Below, piece by piece: positions 17,641 to 25,057 of a stretch of DNA of 64,000 nt (its first letter is position 1; each line of letters begins with the position of its first letter). The translations under genes were made by a program, and so were the position numbers. The DNA is from an uncultured Bacteroidales bacterium (GTDB lineage Bacteria > Bacteroidota > Bacteroidia > Bacteroidales > Muribaculaceae). The notes beneath the pieces are model-generated. The model was not told the origin of the DNA. It searched no databases and worked only from the letters and a program-made list of their open reading frames with translations. The stretch is taken from contig CADCFN010000007.1 of assembly GCA_902800715.1 (NCBI GenBank), positions 1-64,000 of the forward strand, in the 5' to 3' direction.

Positions 17641-18264
17641 ATGTTATCCAAGAAAAACAAAGAAGCTTTTTTCAACCCGCTGTCCAAAGACAATCCCGTC
17701 TTGGTGCAGATTCTGGGTATCTGCTCCGCGCTAGCCGTCACCGCCAGTCTGGAGCCCGCCATCGTGATGGGCATCTCGGTGATTGCCGTGCTGGCGTTCA
17801 GTAACGTGATTATTTCGTTCCTTCGCAAAACCGTTCCCACCAACATCCGCATCATTGTGCAGCTGGTAGTGGTTGCTGCGTTGGTTATCATTGTTCAACA
17901 GATCCTCATCGCCTACAACTATGACGTGAGCAAGAAATTGTCGGTGTTCATCGGTCTGATTATCACCAACTGTATCTTGATGGGACGTCTTGAAGCGTTT
18001 GCGATGCACAACAGCCCATGGCCGTCGTTCCTTGATGGTATCGGCAACGGATTGGGCTATACCATCGTCCTGCTGATTGTCGCTTTCTTCCGCGAGTTAC
18101 TCGGCTCAGGAACGCTGTTCGGCTATCATGTGATTCCGCAGTGGTGCTACGAACACGGCTACATGGACAATGGTCTGATGATTTTGCCTCCCATGGCGCT
18201 GATTACTGTGGGCTGCATTATCTGGGTACACCGTTCCCGCAACAAGGAACTGCAGGAGAACTAA
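17641..18264 (+). CDS. nqrD: Na+-translocating NADH:quinone reductase subunit D
   Basis: 207 aa, six-helix membrane subunit of the NqrD/RnfE family. PLSKDNPVLVQILGICSALAV at the N-terminus and NCILMGRLEAFAMHNSPWPS in the middle are diagnostic. Together with NqrE it binds an intramembrane iron centre and forms part of the ion path. It begins 14 nt after nqrC. Confidence 0.96.
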   Translation: MLSKKNKEAFFNPLSKDNPVLVQILGICSALAVTASLEPAIVMGISVIAVLAFSNVIISFLRKTVPTNIRIIVQLVVVAALVIIVQQILIAYNYDVSKKLSVFIGLIITNCILMGRLEAFAMHNSPWPSFLDGIGNGLGYTIVLLIVAFFRELLGSGTLFGYHVIPQWCYEHGYMDNGLMILPPMALITVGCIIWVHRSRNKELQEN

Positions 18265-18298
18265 TGAGCATGTTTAACCATTCAAATCACTAGAGACA

Positions 18299-18916
18299 AT
18301 GGAAGAACTTAATCTGTTTATCAAGTCGATATTCATCGACAACATGATATTTGCCTACTTCCTGGGCATGTGCTCGTTCCTGGCAGTTTCCAAGAATGTC
18401 AAGACGGCCTTCGGACTGGGTATCGCGGTCACCTTCATGCTGGTGGTGACCCTGCCCATCAACTACCTGCTCAACAAGTACGTCCTGCAAGAGGGCGCAC
18501 TGCAGTGGCTCAGCCCCGAGCTGACAGGTGTGGACCTGAGTTTCCTCGGCCTGATTCTCTTCATCGCCGTGATTGCTTCGGCAACCCAGCTGGTCGAGAT
18601 GGCGGTAGAGAAATTCTCGCCCTCGCTCTATGCCTCGTTGGGCATCTTCTTGCCGTTGATTGCTGTGAACTGCGCCATCCTGGGTGCCTCGCTGTTCATG
18701 CAGCAGCGTGACTTCGGGTCGGCTGGTACGGCAATGATTTATGGCGCCGGGTCGGGTATCGGCTGGCTGCTCGCCATCGTGGGCATTGCCGCCATCCGTG
18801 AGAAATTGGCTTACAGCGACATTCCCAAGCCCCTGCGCGGCGTGGGCATCGCATTCATCATTACTGGTCTCATGGGCATCGCCTTCATGAGTTTCCTGGG
18901 CATTAAATTAGGATAA
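18299..18916 (+). CDS. nqrE: Na+-translocating NADH:quinone reductase subunit E
   Basis: 205 aa, six-helix NqrE/RnfA family. Conserved FAYFLGMCSFLAVSKNVKTA and VNCAILGASLFMQQRDF carry the cysteines that coordinate the intramembrane iron together with NqrD. It is 34 nt after nqrD. Inverted topology relative to NqrD is a family property, not shown here. Confidence 0.96.
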   Translation: MEELNLFIKSIFIDNMIFAYFLGMCSFLAVSKNVKTAFGLGIAVTFMLVVTLPINYLLNKYVLQEGALQWLSPELTGVDLSFLGLILFIAVIASATQLVEMAVEKFSPSLYASLGIFLPLIAVNCAILGASLFMQQRDFGSAGTAMIYGAGSGIGWLLAIVGIAAIREKLAYSDIPKPLRGVGIAFIITGLMGIAFMSFLGIKLG

Positions 18917-18931
18917 GGAGGACTTGCAACT

Positions 18932-20218
18932 ATGATACTGATTATGAATTCAACCGGATTAACGGTATTTTCGAGCGCACTGGTGTTCCTGGTGCTCACC
19001 TTGTTGCTCGTCATCCTGCTGCTCGTCGCTAAGCACTATCTGGTGCCGTCGGGCAAAGTGAAAATCAACATCAATAACGGTACCAAGGAACTGGAGGTTG
19101 CCAGTGGCAACACCCTGCTCAACACCCTGCACGAGAACGGCGTCATGCTCTCGAGTGCCTGCGGTGGCAAGGGCAGCTGCGGCCAGTGCAAGGTGCAGGT
19201 AATCGAGGGCGGCGGCCAGATTCTACCCACCGAGGTGCCCCACTTCTCGCGCAAGGAGCAGATGGACCATTGGCGTCTGGGCTGCCAGGTCAAGGTCAAG
19301 GACAGCATGTCTATCCAGGTGCCTGACAGCGTCTTGTCGGTCAAGGAATATGAATGCACCGTCGTGAGCAACAAGCTCGTGTCGTCGTTTATCAAGGAAT
19401 TCATCGTTGCCCTGCCTCCTGGCGAGCATATGGACTTCATCCCCGGCAGCTACGCCCAAATCAGGATTCCCGAATACGAGATGGACTACGACAAGGACAT
19501 CGACAAGGAATCGCTGGGCGAGTATCTGCCCACATGGGAAAAGTTCGGTCTGTTCAGCCTCAAGTGCCGCAACGATGAGGCTACCGTGCGCGCCTACTCG
19601 ATGGCAAACTATCCTGCCGAGGGCGACCGCTTCATGCTCACCGTGCGCATCGCCACACCGCCGTTCAAACCCAAACCCGCCACAGGTTTCATGGATGTGA
19701 TGCCTGGTATCGCATCGAGCTACATCTTCACCCTGAAGCCCGGTGACAAGGTCATCATGAGCGGCCCCTATGGCGACTTCCACCCCATCTTCGACAGCAA
19801 GAAGGAGATGATCTGGGTGGGCGGTGGCGCCGGTATGGCTCCCCTGCGCGCACAGATTCTGCACATGACACGCACCCTCAACTGCCGTGACCGCGAGATG
19901 CACTACTTCTACGGCGCACGCTCGTTGAGCGAGGTCTTCTACCTCGAGGACTTCCTGCAGCTGGAAAAGGACTTCCCCAACTTCCACTTCCACCTGGCAC
20001 TGGACCGTCCCGACCCCGTTGCCGACGAAGCTGGCGTGAAATACACCGCAGGTTTTGTTGCTCCCGTGATGCGCGACACCTATCTCGCCAACCACGAGGC
20101 TCCCGAGGACTGCGAGTACTACATGTGCGGTCCCGGCATGATGAGCCAGACGGTCAACGAGGTGCTCGACTCCCTGGGCGTCGATCCCTCGTCCATCCAC
20201 TACGACAACTTCGGGTAA
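18932..20218 (+). CDS. nqrF: Na+-translocating NADH:quinone reductase subunit F
   Basis: 428 aa, the NADH-oxidising entry point. One N-terminal membrane helix (about 14-34) and a 2Fe-2S ferredoxin domain with C77, C83, C86 and C118 (CGGKGSCGQC). Then comes a ferredoxin-NADP-reductase module with RAYSMANYP for FAD, GGGAGMAPLRAQ for NADH and YYMCGPGMM near the end. It is the last gene of the operon, 15 nt after nqrE, and is followed by a strong hairpin. The start could also be Met5. Confidence 0.97.
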   Translation: MILIMNSTGLTVFSSALVFLVLTLLLVILLLVAKHYLVPSGKVKININNGTKELEVASGNTLLNTLHENGVMLSSACGGKGSCGQCKVQVIEGGGQILPTEVPHFSRKEQMDHWRLGCQVKVKDSMSIQVPDSVLSVKEYECTVVSNKLVSSFIKEFIVALPPGEHMDFIPGSYAQIRIPEYEMDYDKDIDKESLGEYLPTWEKFGLFSLKCRNDEATVRAYSMANYPAEGDRFMLTVRIATPPFKPKPATGFMDVMPGIASSYIFTLKPGDKVIMSGPYGDFHPIFDSKKEMIWVGGGAGMAPLRAQILHMTRTLNCRDREMHYFYGARSLSEVFYLEDFLQLEKDFPNFHFHLALDRPDPVADEAGVKYTAGFVAPVMRDTYLANHEAPEDCEYYMCGPGMMSQTVNEVLDSLGVDPSSIHYDNFG

Positions 20219-20241
20219 TCTCCACTACCCTATCCGACAAA

Positions 20242-20272
20242 AAGCGGGCGACCCGATATGGGCCGCCCGCTT
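20242..20272 (+). terminator. Terminator of nqrABCDEF
   Basis: AAGCGGGCG (20242-20250) and CGCCCGCTT (20264-20272) pair, extended inward by CCC/GGG with one mismatch. Strong GC stem 23 nt after nqrF, also usable by the convergent flavodoxin gene. Only a short T-rich tail. Confidence 0.8.
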
Positions 20273-20294
20273 AATTGTATTAGAGGTTGCTTGT

Positions 20295-20894
20295 TTACTT
20301 GAGGGTTTCTACCCAAGCCTTGAGGCTGTCAACGGGAGGATTGCCGTTGAGGACCTTGCCAGGGAGAATCCAGTTGGCATTGGGGGCGCTGGCCTTCTTC
20401 AGGTCCTCACCGCTCTTGCCGATTTCGCTGCCACCCGAGGTAGCAAACGGGATAATGGTCTTGCCTGTCAAGTCATATTGCTCCAGGAAAGTGTTGATGA
20501 TGCGGGGGGCAGTGTACCACCAGATGGGGAAGCCCACATAGATGGTGGTGTACTGGTCCATGTTCTCGACCTTGGCAGCAATCTCGGGGCGTGCGGTGCT
20601 GTCCTTCATCTCGATGGTGGAACGGCTCTGCTCGTCCTGCCAGTCGAGGTCCTCGGTGGTATAGGCCAGAGCGGGAACAATCTCAAACAGGTCGGCATCG
20701 GTAGCTTCGGCAAGGTTCTTGGCAACGCGCTCGGTGTTGCGCAGCTCACTGGCGGTAAAATAGGCAACCAGTGTGGTCTTGGCAGTGCTGTCATTAGCAT
20801 TGCCATCACCCTCAGTGGTGTTCTGGTTGTTCTGGCAGGCACCCAACATCAGAGCCATTGCCACAACAAATAATGCGGAGAATTTCTTCATCAT
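20295..20894 (-). CDS. Flavodoxin-like lipoprotein
   Basis: 199 aa. A lipoprotein signal peptide with lipobox LGAC (Cys20) is followed by a short Asn/Asp/Thr linker and a flavodoxin fold. The fold opens with TTLVAYFTASELRNTERVAK (phosphate-binding loop region), then IYVGFPIWWYTAPRIINTFLE and IIPFATSGGSEIG, typical of Flavodoxin_4. FMN binding is inferred. The P-loop is atypical (no clear SxTGNT). Export of a flavodoxin to the envelope suggests an extracytoplasmic redox role. It is convergent with nqrF. Confidence 0.85.
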   Translation of the reverse strand: MMKKFSALFVVAMALMLGACQNNQNTTEGDGNANDSTAKTTLVAYFTASELRNTERVAKNLAEATDADLFEIVPALAYTTEDLDWQDEQSRSTIEMKDSTARPEIAAKVENMDQYTTIYVGFPIWWYTAPRIINTFLEQYDLTGKTIIPFATSGGSEIGKSGEDLKKASAPNANWILPGKVLNGNPPVDSLKAWVETLK

Positions 20895-20931
20895 AATAAA
20901 ATGATTTTGTAAAAGGATTTAACGATAAAAA

Positions 20932-20978
20932 AACTGTCTGCCGCATGATGACATTTCATCAATCATGAGCAGACAGTT
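20932..20978 (-). terminator. Terminator of the Skp-like gene
   Basis: AACTGTCTGC (20932-20941) pairs with GCAGACAGTT (20969-20978). An inner ATGATGA/TCATCAAT stem reinforces it. The minus strand continues with TTTTTTT. It begins 39 nt after the stop. Confidence 0.88.
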
Positions 20979-21016
20979 CACCCATATAAACTTATTAATT
21001 ATGAAAAACTATAATC

Positions 21017-21715
21017 TTATTTCTTGAGGTCAACCTGACCAGGGGTTGCGGGCTTCTCGGCACTTACAGTGGGAGCAGCGGGCTTGGCGGGAGTCGTCTC
21101 GGCGGGCTTGGCAGCAGCAGGCTTGGACGAGCCACCAACCTTGTTGTAACGCTTGTTCAGACCCTCAATCACCTCGTCGGTCACGTCATACTTCTCGTCG
21201 ATGTAGAGCGTAGCGCTCTTGCGCAGCACCATGTCAAAGCCTTTCTTCTTAGCATAATCCTTCATGAAGTTGTCGATAGAGTCCAACAACTGAATCTGGC
21301 TCTGGTTCAACTCGTTCTGGATGCTCTGCTGCAGGCTGGCAAGGTAGTTCTCGGCATCGGCCTGCATCTTCTGCAACTTGGCTTGGTCGGCGTTGAAGGC
21401 CTCTTCGCTCAGGTATTGGTTATTCTGGTACTTCTGCTGCATAGCATTGCCAAACTTGCTGATTTCGTTGCCACGCTGCTTCTGTGCGGCATCAAACTGG
21501 TTCTGACGGCGAAGCATGGCCTCGTTGATGTCCTTGGCAAGGTTGTAGTTCGCCATGATGGAATCCTCGTCAATATAACGGATCTTAAGATTCTCGAGTG
21601 CAGTACCGCCAGCGGTCTTGGGAGCTTCGGCAGGCTTATTGTTGCATGAGGTTGCAGCCATGAGCAAAACAACGGCCAGCACGGCAAGCTTGGTGTAATG
21701 TTTAATGAAGTTCAT
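21017..21715 (-). CDS. OmpH/Skp family periplasmic chaperone, probable lipoprotein
   Basis: 232 aa. The signal peptide ends in a lipobox-like AATSC (Cys24). A long Gln/Lys/Glu-rich helical hairpin (about 60-150) is typical of Skp, flanked by the IRYIDEDSIMANYNLAKD beta element and GFDMVLRKSATLYID. Skp trimers hold unfolded outer-membrane proteins in the periplasm. The C-terminal Ala/Pro/Lys-rich tail (about 196-232) is extra. Membrane attachment by a lipid is unusual for Skp but common in this lineage as far as I recall. Confidence 0.85.
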   Translation of the reverse strand: MNFIKHYTKLAVLAVVLLMAATSCNNKPAEAPKTAGGTALENLKIRYIDEDSIMANYNLAKDINEAMLRRQNQFDAAQKQRGNEISKFGNAMQQKYQNNQYLSEEAFNADQAKLQKMQADAENYLASLQQSIQNELNQSQIQLLDSIDNFMKDYAKKKGFDMVLRKSATLYIDEKYDVTDEVIEGLNKRYNKVGGSSKPAAAKPAETTPAKPAAPTVSAEKPATPGQVDLKK

Positions 21716-21759
21716 TTCAAACGGTTTTTGACTTTTCTTTTTATTGTTGTTAGTTTTTG

Positions 21760-21933
21760 TTATTCAAAAAAATCCTTGTCCCTTGCACACTTGATGCCTC
21801 GCTTGCGCATCTCGGGATTGTCGTGGATGTGGGTGTTGGGGAATCGTCCTCCCTTAACGAAGAAAATCTTCACCCCCAGCAGCAGTACTGCCAGTCCGAC
21901 AATCGCCAGTGTCAATAGTAACGTAGCCATCAT
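21760..21933 (-). CDS. Small membrane protein (57 aa)
   Basis: A short frame with start ATG at 21931-21933 (a second ATG follows directly). The product has one helix (about 4-25, LLLTLAIVGLAVLLLGVKIFF) and a basic, polar tail with GGRFPNTHIHDN and MRKRGIKCA. A perfect TAACTTTG lies 17 nt upstream. I remember similar small proteins in Bacteroidales with the same GGxFPxTH...KRGIxC pattern. Size and fold recall the NQR maturation factor NqrM, but it has one Cys only, so I do not claim that function. Confidence 0.7.
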   Translation of the reverse strand: MMATLLLTLAIVGLAVLLLGVKIFFVKGGRFPNTHIHDNPEMRKRGIKCARDKDFFE

Positions 21934-21949
21934 TTAGCAAAAAGACCCG

Positions 21950-21957
21950 CAAAGTTA
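21950..21957 (-). promoter_or_regulatory. -7 element of the small membrane protein gene
   Basis: TAACTTTG on the minus strand, 17 nt before the ATG. No clear -33 element. Confidence 0.5.
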
Positions 21958-22107
21958 GTGATACTTTGCGACTTGAGAGCCGTTAATTGACAATTATTTT
22001 GCCCAAAATGCCACAGCAAGCCCCCAATTTAACTATTTTTTAAACCCCTAAAGATTAACTAACACTTCCACCCCACCCCCGACCGCAGCTCCAACAGGGA
22101 AAATGAG

Positions 22108-22115
22108 TAACTTTG
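22108..22115 (+). promoter_or_regulatory. -7 element of the REP-type transposase gene
   Basis: TAACTTTG, about 68 nt before the start. The predicted transcription start (about 22121) falls right at the palindrome 22123-22149, so the message would begin with a hairpin. No clear -33 box. Confidence 0.45.
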
Positions 22116-22122
22116 TCGTCCA

Positions 22123-22149
22123 GTATGTTGCGTTGTCAACGCAACATAC
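22123..22149. repeat. REP-like palindrome upstream of the HUH transposase
   Basis: Perfect inverted repeat: GTATGTTGCGTT, loop GTC, AACGCAACATAC. Its core TGTTGCGTTG-T-CAACGCAACA occurs again inside the transposase gene (22611-22631). It starts 34 nt before the ATG. REP-associated transposases typically act on such palindromes, so the pairing is meaningful. Confidence 0.75.
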
Positions 22150-22182
22150 AATACAAGAAACAACACAAGACAACGCAAGACG

Positions 22183-23232
22183 ATGAAAAAAGAGACCTAC
22201 AAAGCACAACAGCCCTTTGCAGGAGAGAAAAAGCCCTCCATGCTGCGCCGTTGTGTGGGTCATGACTATGCAAGCCGACAGATGTACATGATCACGATGG
22301 TCACCGAAGGACGGCGCCCGTTATTTGGACAAGTGGTGGGCAGGAGCGATGCGACGTCAGGCAGTGGCAATCAGCCACACATCGATTTGTCAGCACTTGG
22401 CCAACGCGTCAGCGACGAGTGGTGGGCCACCTCTCAGCACCACCCCGAGGTGAGGGTCCTCGCCTTGCAGATGATGCCCGACCACCTTCACGGCATCCTT
22501 TTCGTCACCCAACAGATGGAAAAACCCCTGGGCATGCTCCTGCGCGGCTTCAAGCAGAGCTGCAACCGCCACTACCGCGAGCTGGTGCTCGGCATCGCCC
22601 CCGTCCCGTCTGTTGCGTTGACAACGCAGCAAACAAAACACAAACAGGATCGCCGCAACGAGGACCGCTCCCACGGCATGCTGTTTGCCCGCGGCTATAA
22701 CGACAAACTGCTGCTGCGTGAAGGCCAACTGGAAACCTGGATTCATTACCTCAACGACAATCCCCGCCGCTTGTTGATGAAACGCGAGCATCCCGACCTG
22801 TTCCGTGTCCAGCGCAACGTCGAGGCCGCCGGAATGACCTTCTCGGCCATCGGCAACCGCTTCCTGCTCGACCGCCCCGTGCGCCTGCAAGTGCAATGCT
22901 CACGCCGCCTGAGTGAAGCCGAAATCCAGGAGCAGGTCGCACACTTCCTGACAGAGGCCCGACAAGGATCCGTTCTCGTGTCGCCCGCCATATCGCCTGG
23001 CGAGAAAGCCGTCATGCGGGCCGCATTCAACGAGGGTCTCCCGCTCATCTACCTACAGGAGAACGGTTTCACCGACCTGGCAAAGCCCGGCGGCACAAGA
23101 ATGGAAGCCTGTGCCCGCGGCCAACCGCTCATCCTCGCCCCATGGGAACACCACAACGAGCAACTCACCATCAGCCGCAGCCAATGCCTAAAACACAACG
23201 ACATCGCAAGCCTGCTAACGGCTATTCCTTGA
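22183..23232 (+). CDS. REP-associated HUH (Y1) transposase with C-terminal SLOG/DprA-like domain
   Basis: 349 aa. The N-terminal Y1 single-strand transposase domain (about 30-200) has MYMITMVTEGRRPLFG and the metal-binding MMPDHLHGILF (H101, H103). It also has the RAYT-type FARGYNDKLLL and WIHYLNDNPRR, with Y172 and Y189 as candidates for the nucleophile. Residues about 240-345 are an extra domain. Its SPGEKAVMRAAFNEGLPLIYL, KPGG and ACARGQPLILAPW resemble the Rossmann-like SLOG/DprA fold, a comparison by eye. Such proteins nick and move REP palindromes and are usually single-copy and domesticated. The gene carries an internal copy of its own flanking palindrome. Confidence 0.82.
   Translation: MKKETYKAQQPFAGEKKPSMLRRCVGHDYASRQMYMITMVTEGRRPLFGQVVGRSDATSGSGNQPHIDLSALGQRVSDEWWATSQHHPEVRVLALQMMPDHLHGILFVTQQMEKPLGMLLRGFKQSCNRHYRELVLGIAPVPSVALTTQQTKHKQDRRNEDRSHGMLFARGYNDKLLLREGQLETWIHYLNDNPRRLLMKREHPDLFRVQRNVEAAGMTFSAIGNRFLLDRPVRLQVQCSRRLSEAEIQEQVAHFLTEARQGSVLVSPAISPGEKAVMRAAFNEGLPLIYLQENGFTDLAKPGGTRMEACARGQPLILAPWEHHNEQLTISRSQCLKHNDIASLLTAIP
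22611..22631. repeat. Second copy of the REP-like palindrome, inside the transposase gene
   Basis: TGTTGCGTTG, A, CAACGCAGCA: the same 21-nt core as at 22126-22146 with two changes. It encodes part of a linker (SVALTTQQ) between the HUH motif and the tyrosine region. Confidence 0.75.
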
Positions 23233-23257
23233 TTTATCGAAAAAAATCGCCATTGCC

Positions 23258-23290
23258 ATGCAGTCTTTTCGTCAAATATGGCATCATAAC
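23258..23290 (+). promoter_or_regulatory. Motif A: putative ECF promoter of the sigma-barrel gene
   Basis: ATGCAGTC (23258-23265), 14 nt, GGCATCATAAC (23280-23290), ending 21 nt before the ATG at 23312. The same two blocks with the same spacing recur at 25001-25033 and 26565-26597. The conserved blocks with an unconserved fixed-length spacer look like -35/-10 elements (17 nt between GCAGTC and ATC). An ATG within the first block is in frame with the gene, but the variable spacer argues against translation. Confidence 0.6.
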
Positions 23291-23311
23291 AATAAAGGAC
23301 AACTTTATTGG

Positions 23312-24982
23312 ATGGACATGGAGCGTGTCATCGGGGCAGCTCTGGTTGGTGACCAACAGGCTATCGCCAAGCTCTATAATGCGTATTCCCACAAGGTGTT
23401 GGGGATATGCTATAATATTGTGGGCAACCGTGCAGTAGCCGAGGAACTGGCCCATGATGCCTTTGTGCTGGCCTTCTCCAAACTGGATCACTTGCACAAC
23501 CCTAACCGTTTTGACGCTTGGTTGTCAAGCATTGCGGCCAACGTGGCATTGCGCTACAAGCAGCGCCATCATGTGCTGGCCACTGTTCCTGTAGATGACA
23601 TGCCAGATGAGACTTGGATTGAAGATGAGCCCTCGGACATGCCGACGATGGACGAAATCATAGCTGCCGTGAACGCCCTGCCCAACGGTTACGGAAAGGT
23701 ATTCAAGATGGCGGTCATGCAGGATATGTCGCATAAGGAGATCGGCGAAATCCTGGGTATTGCCGCCCACTCCTCATCATCACAACTGGCACGCGCCAAA
23801 AAGATGTTGCAGCAATCGTTGGCCAAGTATTGGGCAATCGTCCTGCTTGCGCTGCTCACACCCCTGGCTTTGCTACTCCTGCGCCAACCCAAGACCATCG
23901 ACGAGCAACAGCCAAGGACGGCTGAGACGAACGAGCCCACAGTCACCGATGACAATCCACAAGTGACCAAGCCAGACAAACAGCAACGCAAAGAAAGTCG
24001 CAACATGGCCATTACTGTCCCCGAGAGATATGAGCAGCCAAATGTGAGCATCGCAGACTCAGTTCGGCATGAGGAGACCACAAGAGAGGCTATTGACACA
24101 ACAAAGGTTCCTGCAGAAAACATGCTGCCTCACCTGAAACTGAATGGCGACATCCACTTTGCAAACGTCAGTCATGGCCCCACTATCCAGCCAAAGAAAG
24201 ACAGCTTCAAGCGCTGGTCGGCTGATTTGGCTTATACTGGTCAACCCTCACCAGAGGCAGATCGGATGGTGCCTCACAACTTCATTGTTCCTGATTATAT
24301 TGCGCCATCAGTTCCTGGCGAACCTGATCCAACAATGTCGATTGATAACTGGAGCGATTATATCGCTTATCTTGAGGTAAAGAGTGACATCACGAGTGGA
24401 CTGTCTGAAGATGATCGCATCATGCGACAGATTGCCAAGAGCAACGAGCCGCTCAACAATGGCCAAATCGTGCGCAAGACTCACCACAGCCTGCCACTGA
24501 CCTATTTGTTGTCGTTGAGGTATCAAGCCAACAAGAGATTCGGCTTGGAGAGCGGCCTCCAGTACACAAGACTCAACTCGTTGTTCCAAACGGGTGAGGG
24601 GATCAACCGCATCGATGAGAAACAGCGCATTGATTATCTGGGTGTGCCGTTCAAGGTCTCTTATCGCATTTGGAGCGGCAAGCATGTGGGCATCTATACC
24701 TCGGCGAGCGTGACGTTGGAGATTCCAGTCAAATCAACAGTCAAGACAGATTATATCTTGAACAACCAGCCACAACTGCGCGACAGCCGTCATCTGGATG
24801 TGCCGTTGCAGTGGTCAACAGGCATTGGCATCGGTGTTCAGTACAATATCACGCCCACCATCGGCATCTTTGCAGAGCCTGGCGTGCAGTACTATATCCC
24901 TGACGGCAGCGGCTTTGAAACCTACCGCACACAGCATCCGTTCACCATCACCATTCCCGCCGGCTTGCGATTCACGTGGTAG
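23312..24982 (+). CDS. ECF sigma factor fused through a membrane helix to an outer-membrane beta-barrel
   Basis: 556 aa from ATG 23312, which I prefer to the upstream ATG 23258 that lies in motif A. Sigma region 2 spans about 7-86 (ELAHDAFVLAFSKLDH, RFDAWLSSIAANVALRY). Region 4 spans about 113-168 with helix-turn-helix MSHKEIGEILGIAAHSSSSQ. A hydrophobic helix at 174-190 follows immediately. Then comes a charged, Pro/Gln-rich linker (191-300) and an OMP_b-brl type barrel with strands to the end, closing with FTITIPAGLRFTW. The terminal aromatic residue fits a BAM signal. Topology would be sigma in the cytoplasm, helix in the inner membrane and barrel in the outer membrane. Dual-membrane anti-sigma factors (Dma) exist in Bacteroides as I recall, but here the sigma itself occupies the cytoplasmic end. 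Confidence 0.85.
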   Translation: MDMERVIGAALVGDQQAIAKLYNAYSHKVLGICYNIVGNRAVAEELAHDAFVLAFSKLDHLHNPNRFDAWLSSIAANVALRYKQRHHVLATVPVDDMPDETWIEDEPSDMPTMDEIIAAVNALPNGYGKVFKMAVMQDMSHKEIGEILGIAAHSSSSQLARAKKMLQQSLAKYWAIVLLALLTPLALLLLRQPKTIDEQQPRTAETNEPTVTDDNPQVTKPDKQQRKESRNMAITVPERYEQPNVSIADSVRHEETTREAIDTTKVPAENMLPHLKLNGDIHFANVSHGPTIQPKKDSFKRWSADLAYTGQPSPEADRMVPHNFIVPDYIAPSVPGEPDPTMSIDNWSDYIAYLEVKSDITSGLSEDDRIMRQIAKSNEPLNNGQIVRKTHHSLPLTYLLSLRYQANKRFGLESGLQYTRLNSLFQTGEGINRIDEKQRIDYLGVPFKVSYRIWSGKHVGIYTSASVTLEIPVKSTVKTDYILNNQPQLRDSRHLDVPLQWSTGIGIGVQYNITPTIGIFAEPGVQYYIPDGSGFETYRTQHPFTITIPAGLRFTW

Positions 24983-25000
24983 TTAAAATCAACAAAAATG

Positions 25001-25033
25001 ATGCAGTCATTATTCGGTTTGTGGTATCATAAC
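25001..25033 (+). promoter_or_regulatory. Motif B: putative ECF promoter of the BNR-repeat gene
   Basis: ATGCAGTC (25001-25008), 14 nt, GGTATCATAAC (25023-25033), ending 24 nt before the ATG at 25058. It differs from motif A by one base within the conserved blocks. Confidence 0.6.
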
Positions 25034-25057
25034 CATAGAATCATATAAAACATTATT

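Noticed and set aside
23258-23311. Upstream in-frame ATG for the sigma-barrel gene
   Set aside because: It lies in the shared motif, whose spacer is not conserved and which recurs before two unrelated genes. The ATG at 23312 follows it naturally.
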